From: Gammaproteobacteria bacterium
GTDB taxonomy: Bacteria > Pseudomonadota > Gammaproteobacteria > Steroidobacterales > Woeseiaceae
Length of the DNA stretch: 32,488 nt
Reading direction: 5' to 3'
Assembly (NCBI GenBank): GCA_009937605.1
Contig: JAACFG010000031.1
Span: 1 to 32,488 of the forward strand
Of this stretch, positions 16,073-23,921 are shown piece by piece. Every line of letters starts with the position of its first letter. Position 1 is the first letter of the stretch. Under the pieces are notes generated by a model, which saw nothing but the letters and a program-made list of their open reading frames with translations, was not told the DNA's origin and did not search any database. The position numbers were made by a program, and so were the translations under genes.

Positions 16073-16774
16073 ATGAACGAGGCCATTATTTTCGACGTTG
16101 ACGGAACGTTGTCGGAAACAGAAGAAACTCACCGCAGGGCGTTCAACACGGCATTTCGGCAAGCTGGGCTCAACTGGCACTGGAACCAGTCGCTGTACCA
16201 TGAGTTGCTCGCTGTTACGGGAGGCAAGGAGCGCATTCGCTACTACATTGAGTCTTTTGGTGGCAAAGGAGCACCTGAGGACGAGCTCGACGAGTTCATA
16301 CCTGCGCTCCATGCGCGCAAGACCGAGGCCTACACCATGATGGTGACCGGTGGCGAGGTCGAGTTACGTCCCGGAATTCGTGATCTGATCAGTGACGCTC
16401 AGGAAAGGGGATTCCGCCTGGCGATCGCCACCACGACGACGCCGGCGAACGTTGACGCCCTGCTTTCGGTAACTCTGGGTGGGAGCAGTGATTTCGAAGT
16501 AATTTGTGCCGGCGACAGTGTTCTCAACAAGAAACCTGCGCCTGACATTTACGAATTGGCACTGGACAAGCTCGGCTTGCCGGCCACGGCGTGCGTCGCG
16601 ATCGAGGATTCGAGGAATGGGCTGCTGTCTTCAGCAGCCGCGGGAATTGCGACAGTCGTGACACCGGGCATCTACACATCCGAACAGGATTTCAAGGAAG
16701 CGGCACTCGTCATCGACGATCTCGTCGCTGTCGATTTCAGGGCGATCTATCGGCTTACATCGCCGGTAAGATAA
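16073..16774 (+). CDS. HAD-superfamily phosphatase, CbbY/phosphoglycolate phosphatase-like
   Basis: A 233-aa HAD subfamily IA hydrolase. Motif I is FDVDGT (Asp8 nucleophile, Asp10 acid/base) and motif II is ATTTTPANV. The Lys of motif III is in NKKPAPDIY and the motif IV acidic pair in IEDSRNG. A cap domain (about 17-95) lies between motifs I and II. The closest known type is CbbY/beta-phosphoglucomutase-like; the substrate is a small phosphorylated metabolite that cannot be deduced. It follows the P5C dehydrogenase stop by 4 bp, so it is almost certainly co-transcribed. Its 3' end overlaps the convergent small gene by 20 bp. Confidence 0.87.
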   Translation: MNEAIIFDVDGTLSETEETHRRAFNTAFRQAGLNWHWNQSLYHELLAVTGGKERIRYYIESFGGKGAPEDELDEFIPALHARKTEAYTMMVTGGEVELRPGIRDLISDAQERGFRLAIATTTTPANVDALLSVTLGGSSDFEVICAGDSVLNKKPAPDIYELALDKLGLPATACVAIEDSRNGLLSSAAAGIATVVTPGIYTSEQDFKEAALVIDDLVAVDFRAIYRLTSPVR

Positions 16775-17216
16775 GCAGGTCTCCATCGATCCCGATGAAC
16801 TTCTTGATCCGGTTCGCACCCTGGCGAACGGCGGCCTGGAGGCTGATGCTGCGTACCGTGCTGCACTGACGCTCGGTCGCACGATTGTCTACCTCGACTT
16901 CAAGCGTAACGTCATTGTTACGGAACAGCAGCGAGCGGCGAACGTCATGGCTTGACCAGCCGAGGAACTTGCGGGGATCCATGAAGCGTACCTTGGTGCC
17001 ATCTGCCAGTATCGCGTGGCATTCGGCATAGCGCATCGGAATTTCGACCCGGTACTCAACTACGTCAACGTGGCTCGCGTCGCGCAGCGGAATCAGCTTA
17101 TCGAGAATTCGAGCTGTGTCCTCGAGCAAATCGGCATCGCCCTGCGGCTTGCGGCACAGCTCGGTGGCCAAAATGCCCTGTTGGGTTTCCTTCGTTTCCA
17201 GTGTCGTCTGTTGCAT
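16755..17216 (-). CDS. Small protein resembling an internal segment of malate synthase G
   Basis: A 153-aa protein with no obvious membrane or export signal. From about residue 30 it can be aligned by eye, almost without gaps, to the part of malate synthase G that links the beta-clip domain to the start of the TIM barrel. Corresponding elements are ARILDKLIPLRDASHVDVV, ILADGTKVRFMDPRKFLGW, SLLFRNNDVTLEVEVD and ISLQAAV, against FLDESLPL, NGKETTLRTPAQFVGY, ILLKNNGLHIELQID and IVEAAI of E. coli GlcB (from memory). The DCEDSVAAVDAED core of the enzyme is not conserved and the catalytic barrel is absent, so it cannot be a malate synthase. The ATG at 17216 has a strong GGGGGG ribosome-binding site. 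It lies downstream of glutamate dehydrogenase on the same strand, 129 bp apart. Real gene likely; function unknown. Confidence 0.66.
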   Translation of the reverse strand: MQQTTLETKETQQGILATELCRKPQGDADLLEDTARILDKLIPLRDASHVDVVEYRVEIPMRYAECHAILADGTKVRFMDPRKFLGWSSHDVRRSLLFRNNDVTLEVEVDNRATERQCSTVRSISLQAAVRQGANRIKKFIGIDGDLLILPAM

Positions 17217-17310
17217 CGTAACCCCCCGTAGGATCAGATTTGCAGGCTCTCCGTTTAGAACCCTTGCGTCCGATACTACGAGAGATTCACAATAAATTTT
17301 ACAAAAAGAA

Positions 17311-17331
17311 TTTCACACTGTTAATTTCACA
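17311..17331 (-). promoter_or_regulatory. Direct repeats in the AT-rich region upstream of the malate-synthase-like gene
   Basis: The minus strand carries two copies of TGTGAAATT exactly 14 bp apart within an unusually AT-rich stretch (17285-17330) of this GC-rich genome. A third partial copy (TGTGAAT) is at 17285-17291. The region lies between the glutamate dehydrogenase stop and the next minus-strand start at 17216, so it may hold the promoter and a regulator site for the small gene. Confidence 0.3.
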
Positions 17332-17345
17332 GGCATGTGTGTCAC

Positions 17346-18671
17346 CTACGGCCAGATATCCCTCTGCATAACGACGGTGGCGACACGTTTTATGGCTGAT
17401 ACAAGGGCCGCATCACGCAATGTTGGCCCCGATTTTCCCTTGTTCACTCCGCCTTTGAAGCGCTCCTGCAACTCGGTGAGCCGATCGACTGTCTCGTCGA
17501 CCGCCTGGCACATTTTCTTTTTGAGCCGCTTTTCTACTTTCTCGAGATCCCACTGCTGGTTCTCGAGGTTTTGTACCCACTCAAAATAGCTGACTACCAC
17601 ACCGCCGGCGTTAGCCAGGATATCGGGAAGAACGACTACGTTTCTTCGCTGCAGGATTTCATCGGCTGCCGCCGTCAACGGTCCGTTGGCGTCTTCAACG
17701 ATTAACTTGGCTTTGACGTCATTAGCATTGTCGACACGGACCTGGCACTCGAGTGCAGCCGGGATCAGGATGTCGCAGTCATGCGCCAGGACGTCCTCGT
17801 TACTTATCGGCATCGCGCCCGGATAGCCAACAACACTACCGGTCTCTTCCTTGTGCGCGAGGACTGCCCGTGGGTCAAGGCCCTCGTCGTTGCTGATACC
17901 GCCACGCGAGTCGCTGACGGCTACGACCACCGCGCCAGCATCGTTGAACAATCGAGCCGCGATCGATCCGGCATTGCCGTATCCCTGAACGGCGACACGC
18001 GCGCCCTCCAGCGATTCAAGACCGGGAACCGCGCCGCGCCGCAGTAACTGCTCAGTCGCATACCAGCTACCCCGCGCCGTGGCCTCGTCCCTGCCCAGCG
18101 AACCGCCTATTTCGAGCGGCTTACCTGTCACTACGGCAAGGTTGTTCTCGCCGGGATGAAGCTGATTGAAGGTGTCATAGATCCATGCCATCGTCTGAGC
18201 ATTGGTGTAGACATCAGGAGCCGGAACATCGGTATAGGGTCCGATGTTGTCGCCGAGCTCGGCGACAAAACGGCGAGTAATCCCGCGCAATTCATCGCGA
18301 CTCAGTTTCTTCGGATCGCAAACGACGCCGCCCTTGCCACCACCATAGGGAATATTTACGACGGCGGTCTTCCAGGTCATAAACGCGGCCAGGGCAGTTA
18401 CCTCGGCTTCGGTTACGTCCGGGTGGTAGCGGATGCCGCCCTTCCCGGGCCCGCGCACGTCGCTGTGAAGAACGCGAAAGCCGTGAAAATTTTGTATCGA
18501 ACCATCATCCATACGGACCGGGAACCGGACGTGGATCGTACGTTTGGGGTTGATCAGGAAATTGATAATCCCATCCTTGATCCCATCGATCCAGGCCTGG
18601 GCCCTTTCAAACTGCTGGGTAGCGTTGACGAACAGATCAAGACTTTCGGGTGTTCTGACGGGAGCATCCAT
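17346..18671 (-). CDS. Glutamate dehydrogenase (Glu/Leu/Phe/Val dehydrogenase family)
   Basis: A 441-aa hexameric-type glutamate dehydrogenase interconverting glutamate with 2-oxoglutarate and ammonia. The substrate region GPGKGGIRYHPDV (74-86), Lys101 in TWKTAV, the active-site GGGKGG (Lys113) and the catalytic Asp153 in PAPDV are all present. A Rossmann domain follows (AVQGYGNAGS). The sequence is closer to the RocG/GudB-like group of about 425 aa than to E. coli GdhA, which suggests a catabolic, probably NAD-linked enzyme; cofactor is an inference. The ATG at 18671 has AGAGAGGTG upstream. It fits with the nearby P5C dehydrogenase (makes glutamate) and AsnA (uses ammonia). Confidence 0.93.
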   Translation of the reverse strand: MDAPVRTPESLDLFVNATQQFERAQAWIDGIKDGIINFLINPKRTIHVRFPVRMDDGSIQNFHGFRVLHSDVRGPGKGGIRYHPDVTEAEVTALAAFMTWKTAVVNIPYGGGKGGVVCDPKKLSRDELRGITRRFVAELGDNIGPYTDVPAPDVYTNAQTMAWIYDTFNQLHPGENNLAVVTGKPLEIGGSLGRDEATARGSWYATEQLLRRGAVPGLESLEGARVAVQGYGNAGSIAARLFNDAGAVVVAVSDSRGGISNDEGLDPRAVLAHKEETGSVVGYPGAMPISNEDVLAHDCDILIPAALECQVRVDNANDVKAKLIVEDANGPLTAAADEILQRRNVVVLPDILANAGGVVVSYFEWVQNLENQQWDLEKVEKRLKKKMCQAVDETVDRLTELQERFKGGVNKGKSGPTLRDAALVSAIKRVATVVMQRDIWP

Positions 18672-18760
18672 ACCACACCTCTCTGATGACTGGAGTCTGC
18701 ACTGATATTTTGATCCCTTTCAATGGCCCCTGCCCTACGTAGATTCGCCTATTTCCCGTA

Positions 18761-18766
18761 TATAAT
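18761..18766 (+). promoter_or_regulatory. Consensus -10 element upstream of trhP
   Basis: A perfect TATAAT lies 38 bp before the trhP ATG, in the divergent region shared with the glutamate dehydrogenase gene. No good -35 hexamer is found 16-18 bp upstream. The predicted leader is about 30 nt and has no clear Shine-Dalgarno sequence before ATG (CTTCTCTCACC), so translation may be SD-independent. Confidence 0.45.
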
Positions 18767-18804
18767 CCCCCGACCGAAATCACTCTGGACCAGCTTCTCT
18801 CACC

Positions 18805-20133
18805 ATGAAGAAACCTGAATTGCTCTCCCCGGCGGGCACGCTCAAGAACATGCGCTTCGCGTTCGCGTACGGTGCGGACGCGGTCTATGCCGGCCAGCCG
18901 CGCTACAGCCTGCGCGTGCGCAACAACCAGTTCAGCAAAGAGGACATCCTGGCCCAGGGCATCGAGGAGGCACACGCCGGCGGGAAGTTGTTCTTCCTGG
19001 CCAGCAATATCGCGCCACACAACAACAAGCTGAAGAGTTACATTCGCGACCTCAAACCGATCATCGAGATGGGGCCTGATGCCCTGATCATGTCGGACCC
19101 CGGCCTCATCATGATGGTGCGGGAGTCATTCCCCGATGTGCCGATTCATTTGTCAGTGCAGTCCAACGTCGTCAACTTCGCATCCGTGAAATTCTGGCAG
19201 GCGATGGGACTGACGCGCATCATCCTGTCACGTGAGCTATCCCTTAAGGAAGTGCGACAGATCCGCGAGGAATGCCCGGACATGGAGCTCGAGGTTTTCG
19301 TGCACGGGGCACTCTGTATCGCCTATTCGGGCCGTTGCCTGCTGTCCGGCTACATGTCTCATCGCGATTCGAATCAGGGTGCGTGCACGAACTCCTGCCG
19401 CTGGAAATACAATGCCCAGGAAGCTCGGGAAACCAGCACCGGCGATGTCGCACCGGTCATGGTGGACCCCGCAGAACTACCCGTAGCCCTGCTCGAGGAA
19501 GAAACCCGCCCGGGCGAGTTAATGCCGGCCTACGAAGACGAGCACGGCACCTACATTATGAACTCGCGCGACCTGCGTGCCGTGCAACATGTGAAAGAAC
19601 TAACGGAGATGGGTATCGATTCGTTGAAGATCGAGGGCAGAACCAAGTCGGCCTACTACACCGCACGCACGACGCAGGTCTATCACCGCGCGATCGAGGA
19701 TGCCGCTGCTGGCAACGAGTTCGATATGGGCATGATGGAGGAGCTCGAAGGTCTCTCGAATCGCGGTTACACAGAAGGGTTTTACCGGCGTCACCCGCCT
19801 AAGGAATACCAGAACTACGAACAGGGCGCTTCGACATCCGACCGCCAGCAACTCGTGGGTGAGGTCCTGGACATCAATGACAGGCACCTGACGATTGACG
19901 TCAAGAACAAGTTCATGAAGGGCGACCTGATGGAGCTCGTGATGCCGTCAGGAAACGTGACGTTCGAACTGCACGAGCTCATCGGCAAGGACGGCAACGC
20001 CGCCGATGTCGCACCGGGATCCGGCCACATTGTGAAAATCCCCGTGCCAGCCAATGCCGACACGGGGACTATTGACGAATTCGCGATGCTCGTTCGTTAT
20101 CTGCCGAGACTCGCGGAACCTGCAACTACCTGA
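18805..20133 (+). CDS. trhP: tRNA 5-hydroxyuridine modification protein TrhP (peptidase U32 family, YegQ)
   Basis: A 442-aa U32-family protein that is nearly collinear with E. coli YegQ/TrhP (about 453 aa). The N-terminus KPELLSPAGTLKNMRFAFAY, the central MGPDALIMSDPGLIM and SRELSL segments, and the C-terminal SDRQQLVGEV region all match. The conserved cysteine cluster (Cys171, Cys178, Cys194, Cys198 in the region around GRCLLSGY and NQGACTNSCRW) is intact. TrhP takes part in prephenate-dependent hydroxylation of U34 in tRNA, the first step of cmo5U/mcmo5U formation; the 'peptidase' label is historical. The ATG at 18805 matches the family start. Its stop overlaps the convergent asnA stop by 8 bp. 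Confidence 0.93.
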   Translation: MKKPELLSPAGTLKNMRFAFAYGADAVYAGQPRYSLRVRNNQFSKEDILAQGIEEAHAGGKLFFLASNIAPHNNKLKSYIRDLKPIIEMGPDALIMSDPGLIMMVRESFPDVPIHLSVQSNVVNFASVKFWQAMGLTRIILSRELSLKEVRQIREECPDMELEVFVHGALCIAYSGRCLLSGYMSHRDSNQGACTNSCRWKYNAQEARETSTGDVAPVMVDPAELPVALLEEETRPGELMPAYEDEHGTYIMNSRDLRAVQHVKELTEMGIDSLKIEGRTKSAYYTARTTQVYHRAIEDAAAGNEFDMGMMEELEGLSNRGYTEGFYRRHPPKEYQNYEQGASTSDRQQLVGEVLDINDRHLTIDVKNKFMKGDLMELVMPSGNVTFELHELIGKDGNAADVAPGSGHIVKIPVPANADTGTIDEFAMLVRYLPRLAEPATT

Positions 20134-21253
20134 GGACGTGAATATTGTGCTTCTCGCAGACATCGTGGAGTTGCTGCGGCCATACAGTTGTGCTGACCTC
20201 ACCGAGATGCGCTTTTCTGAGCAGTAACATCTGCACACGCGACTGACCGATACCACCACCAATCGATAGCGGGACCTCGTCATTGAGGATCATCTGGTGA
20301 TACGGCTGTGACAGATCGTCTTCACGTTCGGCAATAGTCATCTGCTCGCGCAGCGTATCTTTCGTGACGCGAATACCCATCGATGACAGTTCATGCCGGC
20401 GTTTGGTGACATGGTTGTAAACCAGGATATCGCCATTCAGCCCATGCATGAGCTTGCCGTTTTTTTCTATCGTCGGCGTCACCCAGTCGTCGTAGTCTGC
20501 GGCACGCATTTCGTGCGGATAGCCATCGTCCAGTACCCAGCCAATTCCGTAGATGAATACAGCACCGTATTCCTCAATGATCTTCGTCTCGCGTTCCTTG
20601 CGCGGCAAATCCGGGTACTTCGCCAGGATCTCTTCCGCGTGGATGAAGTGCAACTCTTCGGGCAATGGCGGGAAGCGCGGATCCTGCAGCTCAGGATACT
20701 TGTCCATGACCATCCTTTCGGCGCCAACGAAGACCTTCCAGATCTTCTTAACGACGTCGGTCAGGTACTCGAGGCTGCGGTCCTCTTCAGTAATGACCTG
20801 TTCCCAGTCCCACTGATCCACGTACGCGCTGTGATCGTGATCCAGGAAGTAGTCTTTCCTGACAGCCCGCATATCTGTGTTGATGCCCTCGTGGACGTCA
20901 CACTGGAACTGTTGCAGCGCCCAGCGCTTCCACTTGGTCGCGGCCTGCACAATCGATGCGCGAATCGGAATATCAAGCCCGAGCCCGCACGGAAATTCGA
21001 CCGGCGTGCGTGAGCCGTCACGATCCAGCATGTCATTCATTCCGGACGATGCTTCGACGATTAGCGGTACCTGCACGAGCATCAGGTTGAGCTCTTTTGC
21101 GAGCCCCTTTTCGATGTACTCCTTAACGTCATAGATGGCCTGCTGAGTACGCTTGACGTCCAGCAGGGTCTCGTAGTTTTCAGGAAGGACTTTCTCGACG
21201 GCCTCGTAGGTACTGATACCCGGTCCCGCCAGGTCTGATCTCTTGTCCAGCAT
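20126..21253 (-). CDS. asnA: Aspartate-ammonia ligase (ammonia-dependent asparagine synthetase)
   Basis: A 375-aa class II aaRS-like ligase that makes asparagine from aspartate, ammonia and ATP. It aligns along its length with E. coli AsnA (330 aa). Matching elements are the ATKWKRWAL motif, AYVDQWDWE, ADYDDW, GLNGDILV, HELSSMGIRV and the ATP-binding GGGIGQSR (332-339). The protein is about 40 residues longer than the E. coli enzyme; most of the excess is at the N-terminus before LVQVPLIVE. The ATG at 21253 has an excellent GGAGG site 7 nt upstream. It is the only ammonia-assimilating amidation enzyme in the window and lies near a glutamate dehydrogenase that can release ammonia. The upstream region carries repeats that may regulate it. 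Confidence 0.93.
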   Translation of the reverse strand: MLDKRSDLAGPGISTYEAVEKVLPENYETLLDVKRTQQAIYDVKEYIEKGLAKELNLMLVQVPLIVEASSGMNDMLDRDGSRTPVEFPCGLGLDIPIRASIVQAATKWKRWALQQFQCDVHEGINTDMRAVRKDYFLDHDHSAYVDQWDWEQVITEEDRSLEYLTDVVKKIWKVFVGAERMVMDKYPELQDPRFPPLPEELHFIHAEEILAKYPDLPRKERETKIIEEYGAVFIYGIGWVLDDGYPHEMRAADYDDWVTPTIEKNGKLMHGLNGDILVYNHVTKRRHELSSMGIRVTKDTLREQMTIAEREDDLSQPYHQMILNDEVPLSIGGGIGQSRVQMLLLRKAHLGEVSTTVWPQQLHDVCEKHNIHVLR

Positions 21254-21268
21254 GATTCTGCCTCCAAA

Positions 21269-21331
21269 AGCACTAGGGATTCTTTGCCTGAATTGGCAGC
21301 ACTATTAGATGCTTCGCGAGGCGCTAGTGCT
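21269..21331 (-). promoter_or_regulatory. Three AGCACTA/TAGTGCT repeats in the asnA leader region
   Basis: The 96-bp gap upstream of asnA has AGCACTA at 21269-21275 and 21298-21304 (plus-strand reading) and the inverted form TAGTGCT at 21325-21331, spaced by 29 and 27 bp. On the asnA transcript the distal copy can pair with either of the other two (7 bp with the middle, 8 bp with the one touching the GGAGG ribosome-binding site), so the helices would be mutually exclusive. DNA operator or RNA switch are both possible. Confidence 0.35.
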
Positions 21332-21349
21332 ATTGTGGAAAATAGCAGT

Positions 21350-22018
21350 TCAGCTAGTCAGATCACCAAGACTCGAGACATTTCGGTGCGCCACTATTGC
21401 CATGAGCAACTCGGCCGTCGCGACAGCATCGACCAGGCAGTCATGGGCCGCGTAGCGCGGCAGACCGTAGGTTTCTCGAAGGTCTGCCAGGCGCAGCGAG
21501 GCATTTGCCTCGACGTGATGGTGACGTCGCTGGCGGCGATGCTCAAGCGCGAGCGTATCGACGACCGGGACAAGCAGGCGTTCCCCGAATCGGGCCTGGC
21601 ACAATCGATCCAGTAGCACCTTGTCGAGCCCCGCATGGTGGACCAGCAGTACTCGCCCCGTCAGAACACGCACAATCTTGTCCACGGCCACAGCCCAATC
21701 GAGCCCCTCGCCAACGACGGTATCGGTGAGTCCATGCACTGAGGCGCTGTCCCCTACGTCGCCAGTCGGTCGCACGATATGACTCTCGGCCGTTGAGAGA
21801 TCAACCTTCCCATTACGGACTATCACCCAACCTACGCTAAGCATGTCCGCCGTGTTCGCGTCCAGGCCTGTCGTCTCGATGTCCAGGCTGACGAACTCGA
21901 TGTCCGCAAATACAGTTGATGGGCGAGGCAACTCAGCGGCAAGAAACGCATCAAACGGTGCACGCGGGTGCCGTTGGCGGTAGTACCAGCGTCTGGCGCG
22001 TAACCAGGCAAGTCTCAT
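21350..22018 (-). CDS. DnaQ-like 3'-5' exonuclease (DEDDh family)
   Basis: A 222-aa exonuclease of the Pol III epsilon superfamily. The Exo I motif SLDIETTGLD (Asp46, Glu48), the Exo II motif with Asp132 in VHHAGLDKVLL and the Exo III motif with His192 and Asp197 (HDCLVDA) are all present. The N-terminal 38 residues, rich in Arg and Trp, are outside the nuclease domain. The start codon overlaps the stop of the upstream DUF294 gene by 4 bp (ATGA), so the two are translationally coupled. In other gammaproteobacteria a nuclease of this kind sits next to a DUF294 protein and an acetate-type symporter, which agrees with this locus. Its role there is not known to me. Confidence 0.88.
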   Translation of the reverse strand: MRLAWLRARRWYYRQRHPRAPFDAFLAAELPRPSTVFADIEFVSLDIETTGLDANTADMLSVGWVIVRNGKVDLSTAESHIVRPTGDVGDSASVHGLTDTVVGEGLDWAVAVDKIVRVLTGRVLLVHHAGLDKVLLDRLCQARFGERLLVPVVDTLALEHRRQRRHHHVEANASLRLADLRETYGLPRYAAHDCLVDAVATAELLMAIVAHRNVSSLGDLTS

Positions 22019-23598
22019 GCGAGATGAAAGCGATTAAGCAGCGCGGACTGGCTGACCCGCACTTGTGAAAATGCGGACTTGAGATTCTGGCGAACGAGGG
22101 GCGACAGCTCATTGGGCGCCAGGTGATTATCGGGGCTCTTCCCCGCCTGGAGTTGGCGGCCCTGGTGCTCCACCCGCAGCTTCTCAATGAAATCCAGCGC
22201 ATCGATAAGATTTGCTGCGTCCGTGGTCGTAATTTCCCCGGCCTCTGCCGCAGCACGCAAGCGGTTGCGAGTACTGATGCGTAGTTCACCGGCGGCCAAC
22301 GAGCGAATCCGGGCTAGTTCAACAATCGGCATGATGCCATGCAGCTTGAGGTCAAGTGTGTTCTTGTGCTCACCTGATCTCTCGAGCACAAACTGCCTGA
22401 AAAATCCGAGCGGCGGCTGATAATTCATGGCGTTCCTGGCCATCAACGCCAGGAATATCTCATTCTTGCGGGCATCACTGCGAATACTGACTTTCAACTC
22501 CTCCACGAGTTCTACGTTTCCCGCGACACAGCGCAGATCGAAGAAAATGTTCGCATGCATAAGAGCCTTCTGTTCAGGCACAGTTATCCAGCGATTGAAA
22601 TACTGTTTCCATTGCTGCAGGGGCTGGCGCCATTTGGGATTGGACGCCATCACGTCACCCGGGCAATACACATAGCCGCAGGCATCCAGGCCGTCATTCA
22701 CGACCTTCGCGATGGCCTCGAAATAGGCGTCATATTCCGGTTTTGCCGCGTCCGACAATAACAGTGCATTGTCCTGATCACTCTTCGCCGACTGTTCGAA
22801 GCGGCCCTGCGAGCCGAGGGCCACCCAGGCGTAGTCGCAGGGCGGCGGACCGTACTCGGTCTCTCCAATACGAAGCAATTGGCGGGTCACTGTATCGGTA
22901 ATCATCGTTATGAACTTGCCCAGCTGCTCGCTGTGGGCATCCGATTCGATCTGCCCGATGATCAAAGCTGGCAACCGCTTGCACGCATTGACTACACCTT
23001 CGGCCGTTGTCTGCTTGCCAATATCGCTGACCAGGTACAGCGGGTGTTCAGTCTCTATGCGCATGAAATCGCTGCGCGCAACCATACCTATGAACTCACC
23101 ATTTGAAGTAATGGGCAGGTGATGAATGTTTCTTTGCATCATGATCATCGCTGCTTCATAGGCGTGCGCATCTCCATCAAGGATGGCGGGTTGTTTCGTC
23201 ATGATGTCGGTGACCGGTCGATCGACCGACAACCCCGCGGCCACCACGCGCTTGCGAATATCCCGGTCCGTCACAATGCCGCTCAGGCTACCGCCGTCAG
23301 CTATCAGCATTGCAGAAACACGTTCGTCCACCATTTTCTGCGCAACCTCCCGGATAGAGGCGCTCGAGCCGATACTCACAGGACCTCGAGTAACCAGTCT
23401 TTTTACGGTTTCACCAGAGACGCCCCGAAAGGTTTGCGCCGCTGGCTGCTGGGTCAGACGATCCGACAGCGCACGAATAAACAGAGTGTCGAATTCGACA
23501 CTCGCGTTTCGCGCTCTCGCAAATGCCTCCCCATCCAGGTGGTAGATGAGCGTGTCTTCCAGCGCGACCGAGTGATTTCGTACAGGCGCGCTGTTCAT
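22015..23598 (-). CDS. DUF294 nucleotidyltransferase-like protein with CBS pair, cut off from its cNMP domain
   Basis: The reading frame gives 527 aa. Residues 1-50 are the tail of a cNMP-binding domain (APVRNHSVALEDTLIYHL), two CBS domains follow (about 68-122 and 130-186), then a DUF294 nucleotidyltransferase-like domain (GSQGRFEQS, Asp274 and Asp276) and the DUF294_C helical region. The family protein normally begins with a whole cNMP-binding domain, about 100 residues longer. Here the first half is in another frame (23598-23825). Read upstream of the ATG at 23598, this frame still encodes family-like sequence (DCFGFPSLMNSAP), so the ATG is an internal Met left by a frameshift. It may be translated by reinitiation through the TAATG junction. 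Downstream, an ATGA overlap couples it to the exonuclease. Confidence 0.8.
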   Translation of the reverse strand: MNSAPVRNHSVALEDTLIYHLDGEAFARARNASVEFDTLFIRALSDRLTQQPAAQTFRGVSGETVKRLVTRGPVSIGSSASIREVAQKMVDERVSAMLIADGGSLSGIVTDRDIRKRVVAAGLSVDRPVTDIMTKQPAILDGDAHAYEAAMIMMQRNIHHLPITSNGEFIGMVARSDFMRIETEHPLYLVSDIGKQTTAEGVVNACKRLPALIIGQIESDAHSEQLGKFITMITDTVTRQLLRIGETEYGPPPCDYAWVALGSQGRFEQSAKSDQDNALLLSDAAKPEYDAYFEAIAKVVNDGLDACGYVYCPGDVMASNPKWRQPLQQWKQYFNRWITVPEQKALMHANIFFDLRCVAGNVELVEELKVSIRSDARKNEIFLALMARNAMNYQPPLGFFRQFVLERSGEHKNTLDLKLHGIMPIVELARIRSLAAGELRISTRNRLRAAAEAGEITTTDAANLIDALDFIEKLRVEHQGRQLQAGKSPDNHLAPNELSPLVRQNLKSAFSQVRVSQSALLNRFHLA

Positions 23599-23825
23599 TA
23601 GTGACGGAAAACCGAAGCAATCGTGTTGTCATTGAGAAGCTCGACCGCACCGTTTCTAACAATATGCAGCCAGCGATTTTCGCTGCCGATCGTCAGTATG
23701 TCGCTGCCCTTGCGGTAGTAGGCGATTTCGATGTTCTTTGCACAATCGGCCAATTGCACATCATCAAGCACTGCAAACCCGGGAAGCCCTCGGAGAAACT
23801 GTGCGATCTCGGGGATTTCATTCAT
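23598..23825 (-). pseudogene. N-terminal cNMP-binding fragment of the DUF294/CBS protein
   Basis: A 75-aa frame starting at the ATG at 23825 encodes the first half of a cNMP-binding barrel (EIAQFLRGLPGFAVLDD, YYRKGSDILTIG, LHIVRNGAVELL). It then runs out of frame near 23622 and stops at TAA (23598-23600), which overlaps the ATG of the main reading frame. About ten residues expected between the NGAVELLNDN strand and the DCFGFPS turn are missing, so this is a small deletion plus frameshift and not a clean split. An upstream in-frame ATG at 23882 is rejected because it lies inside the porin terminator. Confidence 0.72.
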
Positions 23826-23859
23826 GCGTCGATTCTGACATGCGATGCCGAAATGTAAA

Positions 23860-23889
23860 ACTGGCGGTGCCGTTTCCGGCACCGCCAGT
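23860..23889 (-). terminator. Intrinsic terminator of the porin gene
   Basis: A perfect 13-bp stem (ACTGGCGGTGCCG paired with CGGCACCGCCAGT) closes a 4-nt loop. On the minus strand it is followed by TTTACATTT. It lies 33 bp past the porin stop and separates the porin from the cNMP/DUF294 unit. Confidence 0.85.
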
Positions 23890-23921
23890 GACCAAACCGA
23901 GATTGGTCTGTGGAGACTTAG

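Noticed and set aside
16755-17216. Interpretation as a decayed malate synthase pseudogene
   Set aside because: No remnants of the rest of malate synthase flank it, the frame has a strong ribosome-binding site and proper start and stop, and it is bounded by intact genes. An intact small gene is more likely, though this is not proven.
23826-23882. Upstream ATG at 23882 for the cNMP fragment
   Set aside because: It lies inside the hairpin of the porin terminator, and the added residues are not part of the cNMP fold.
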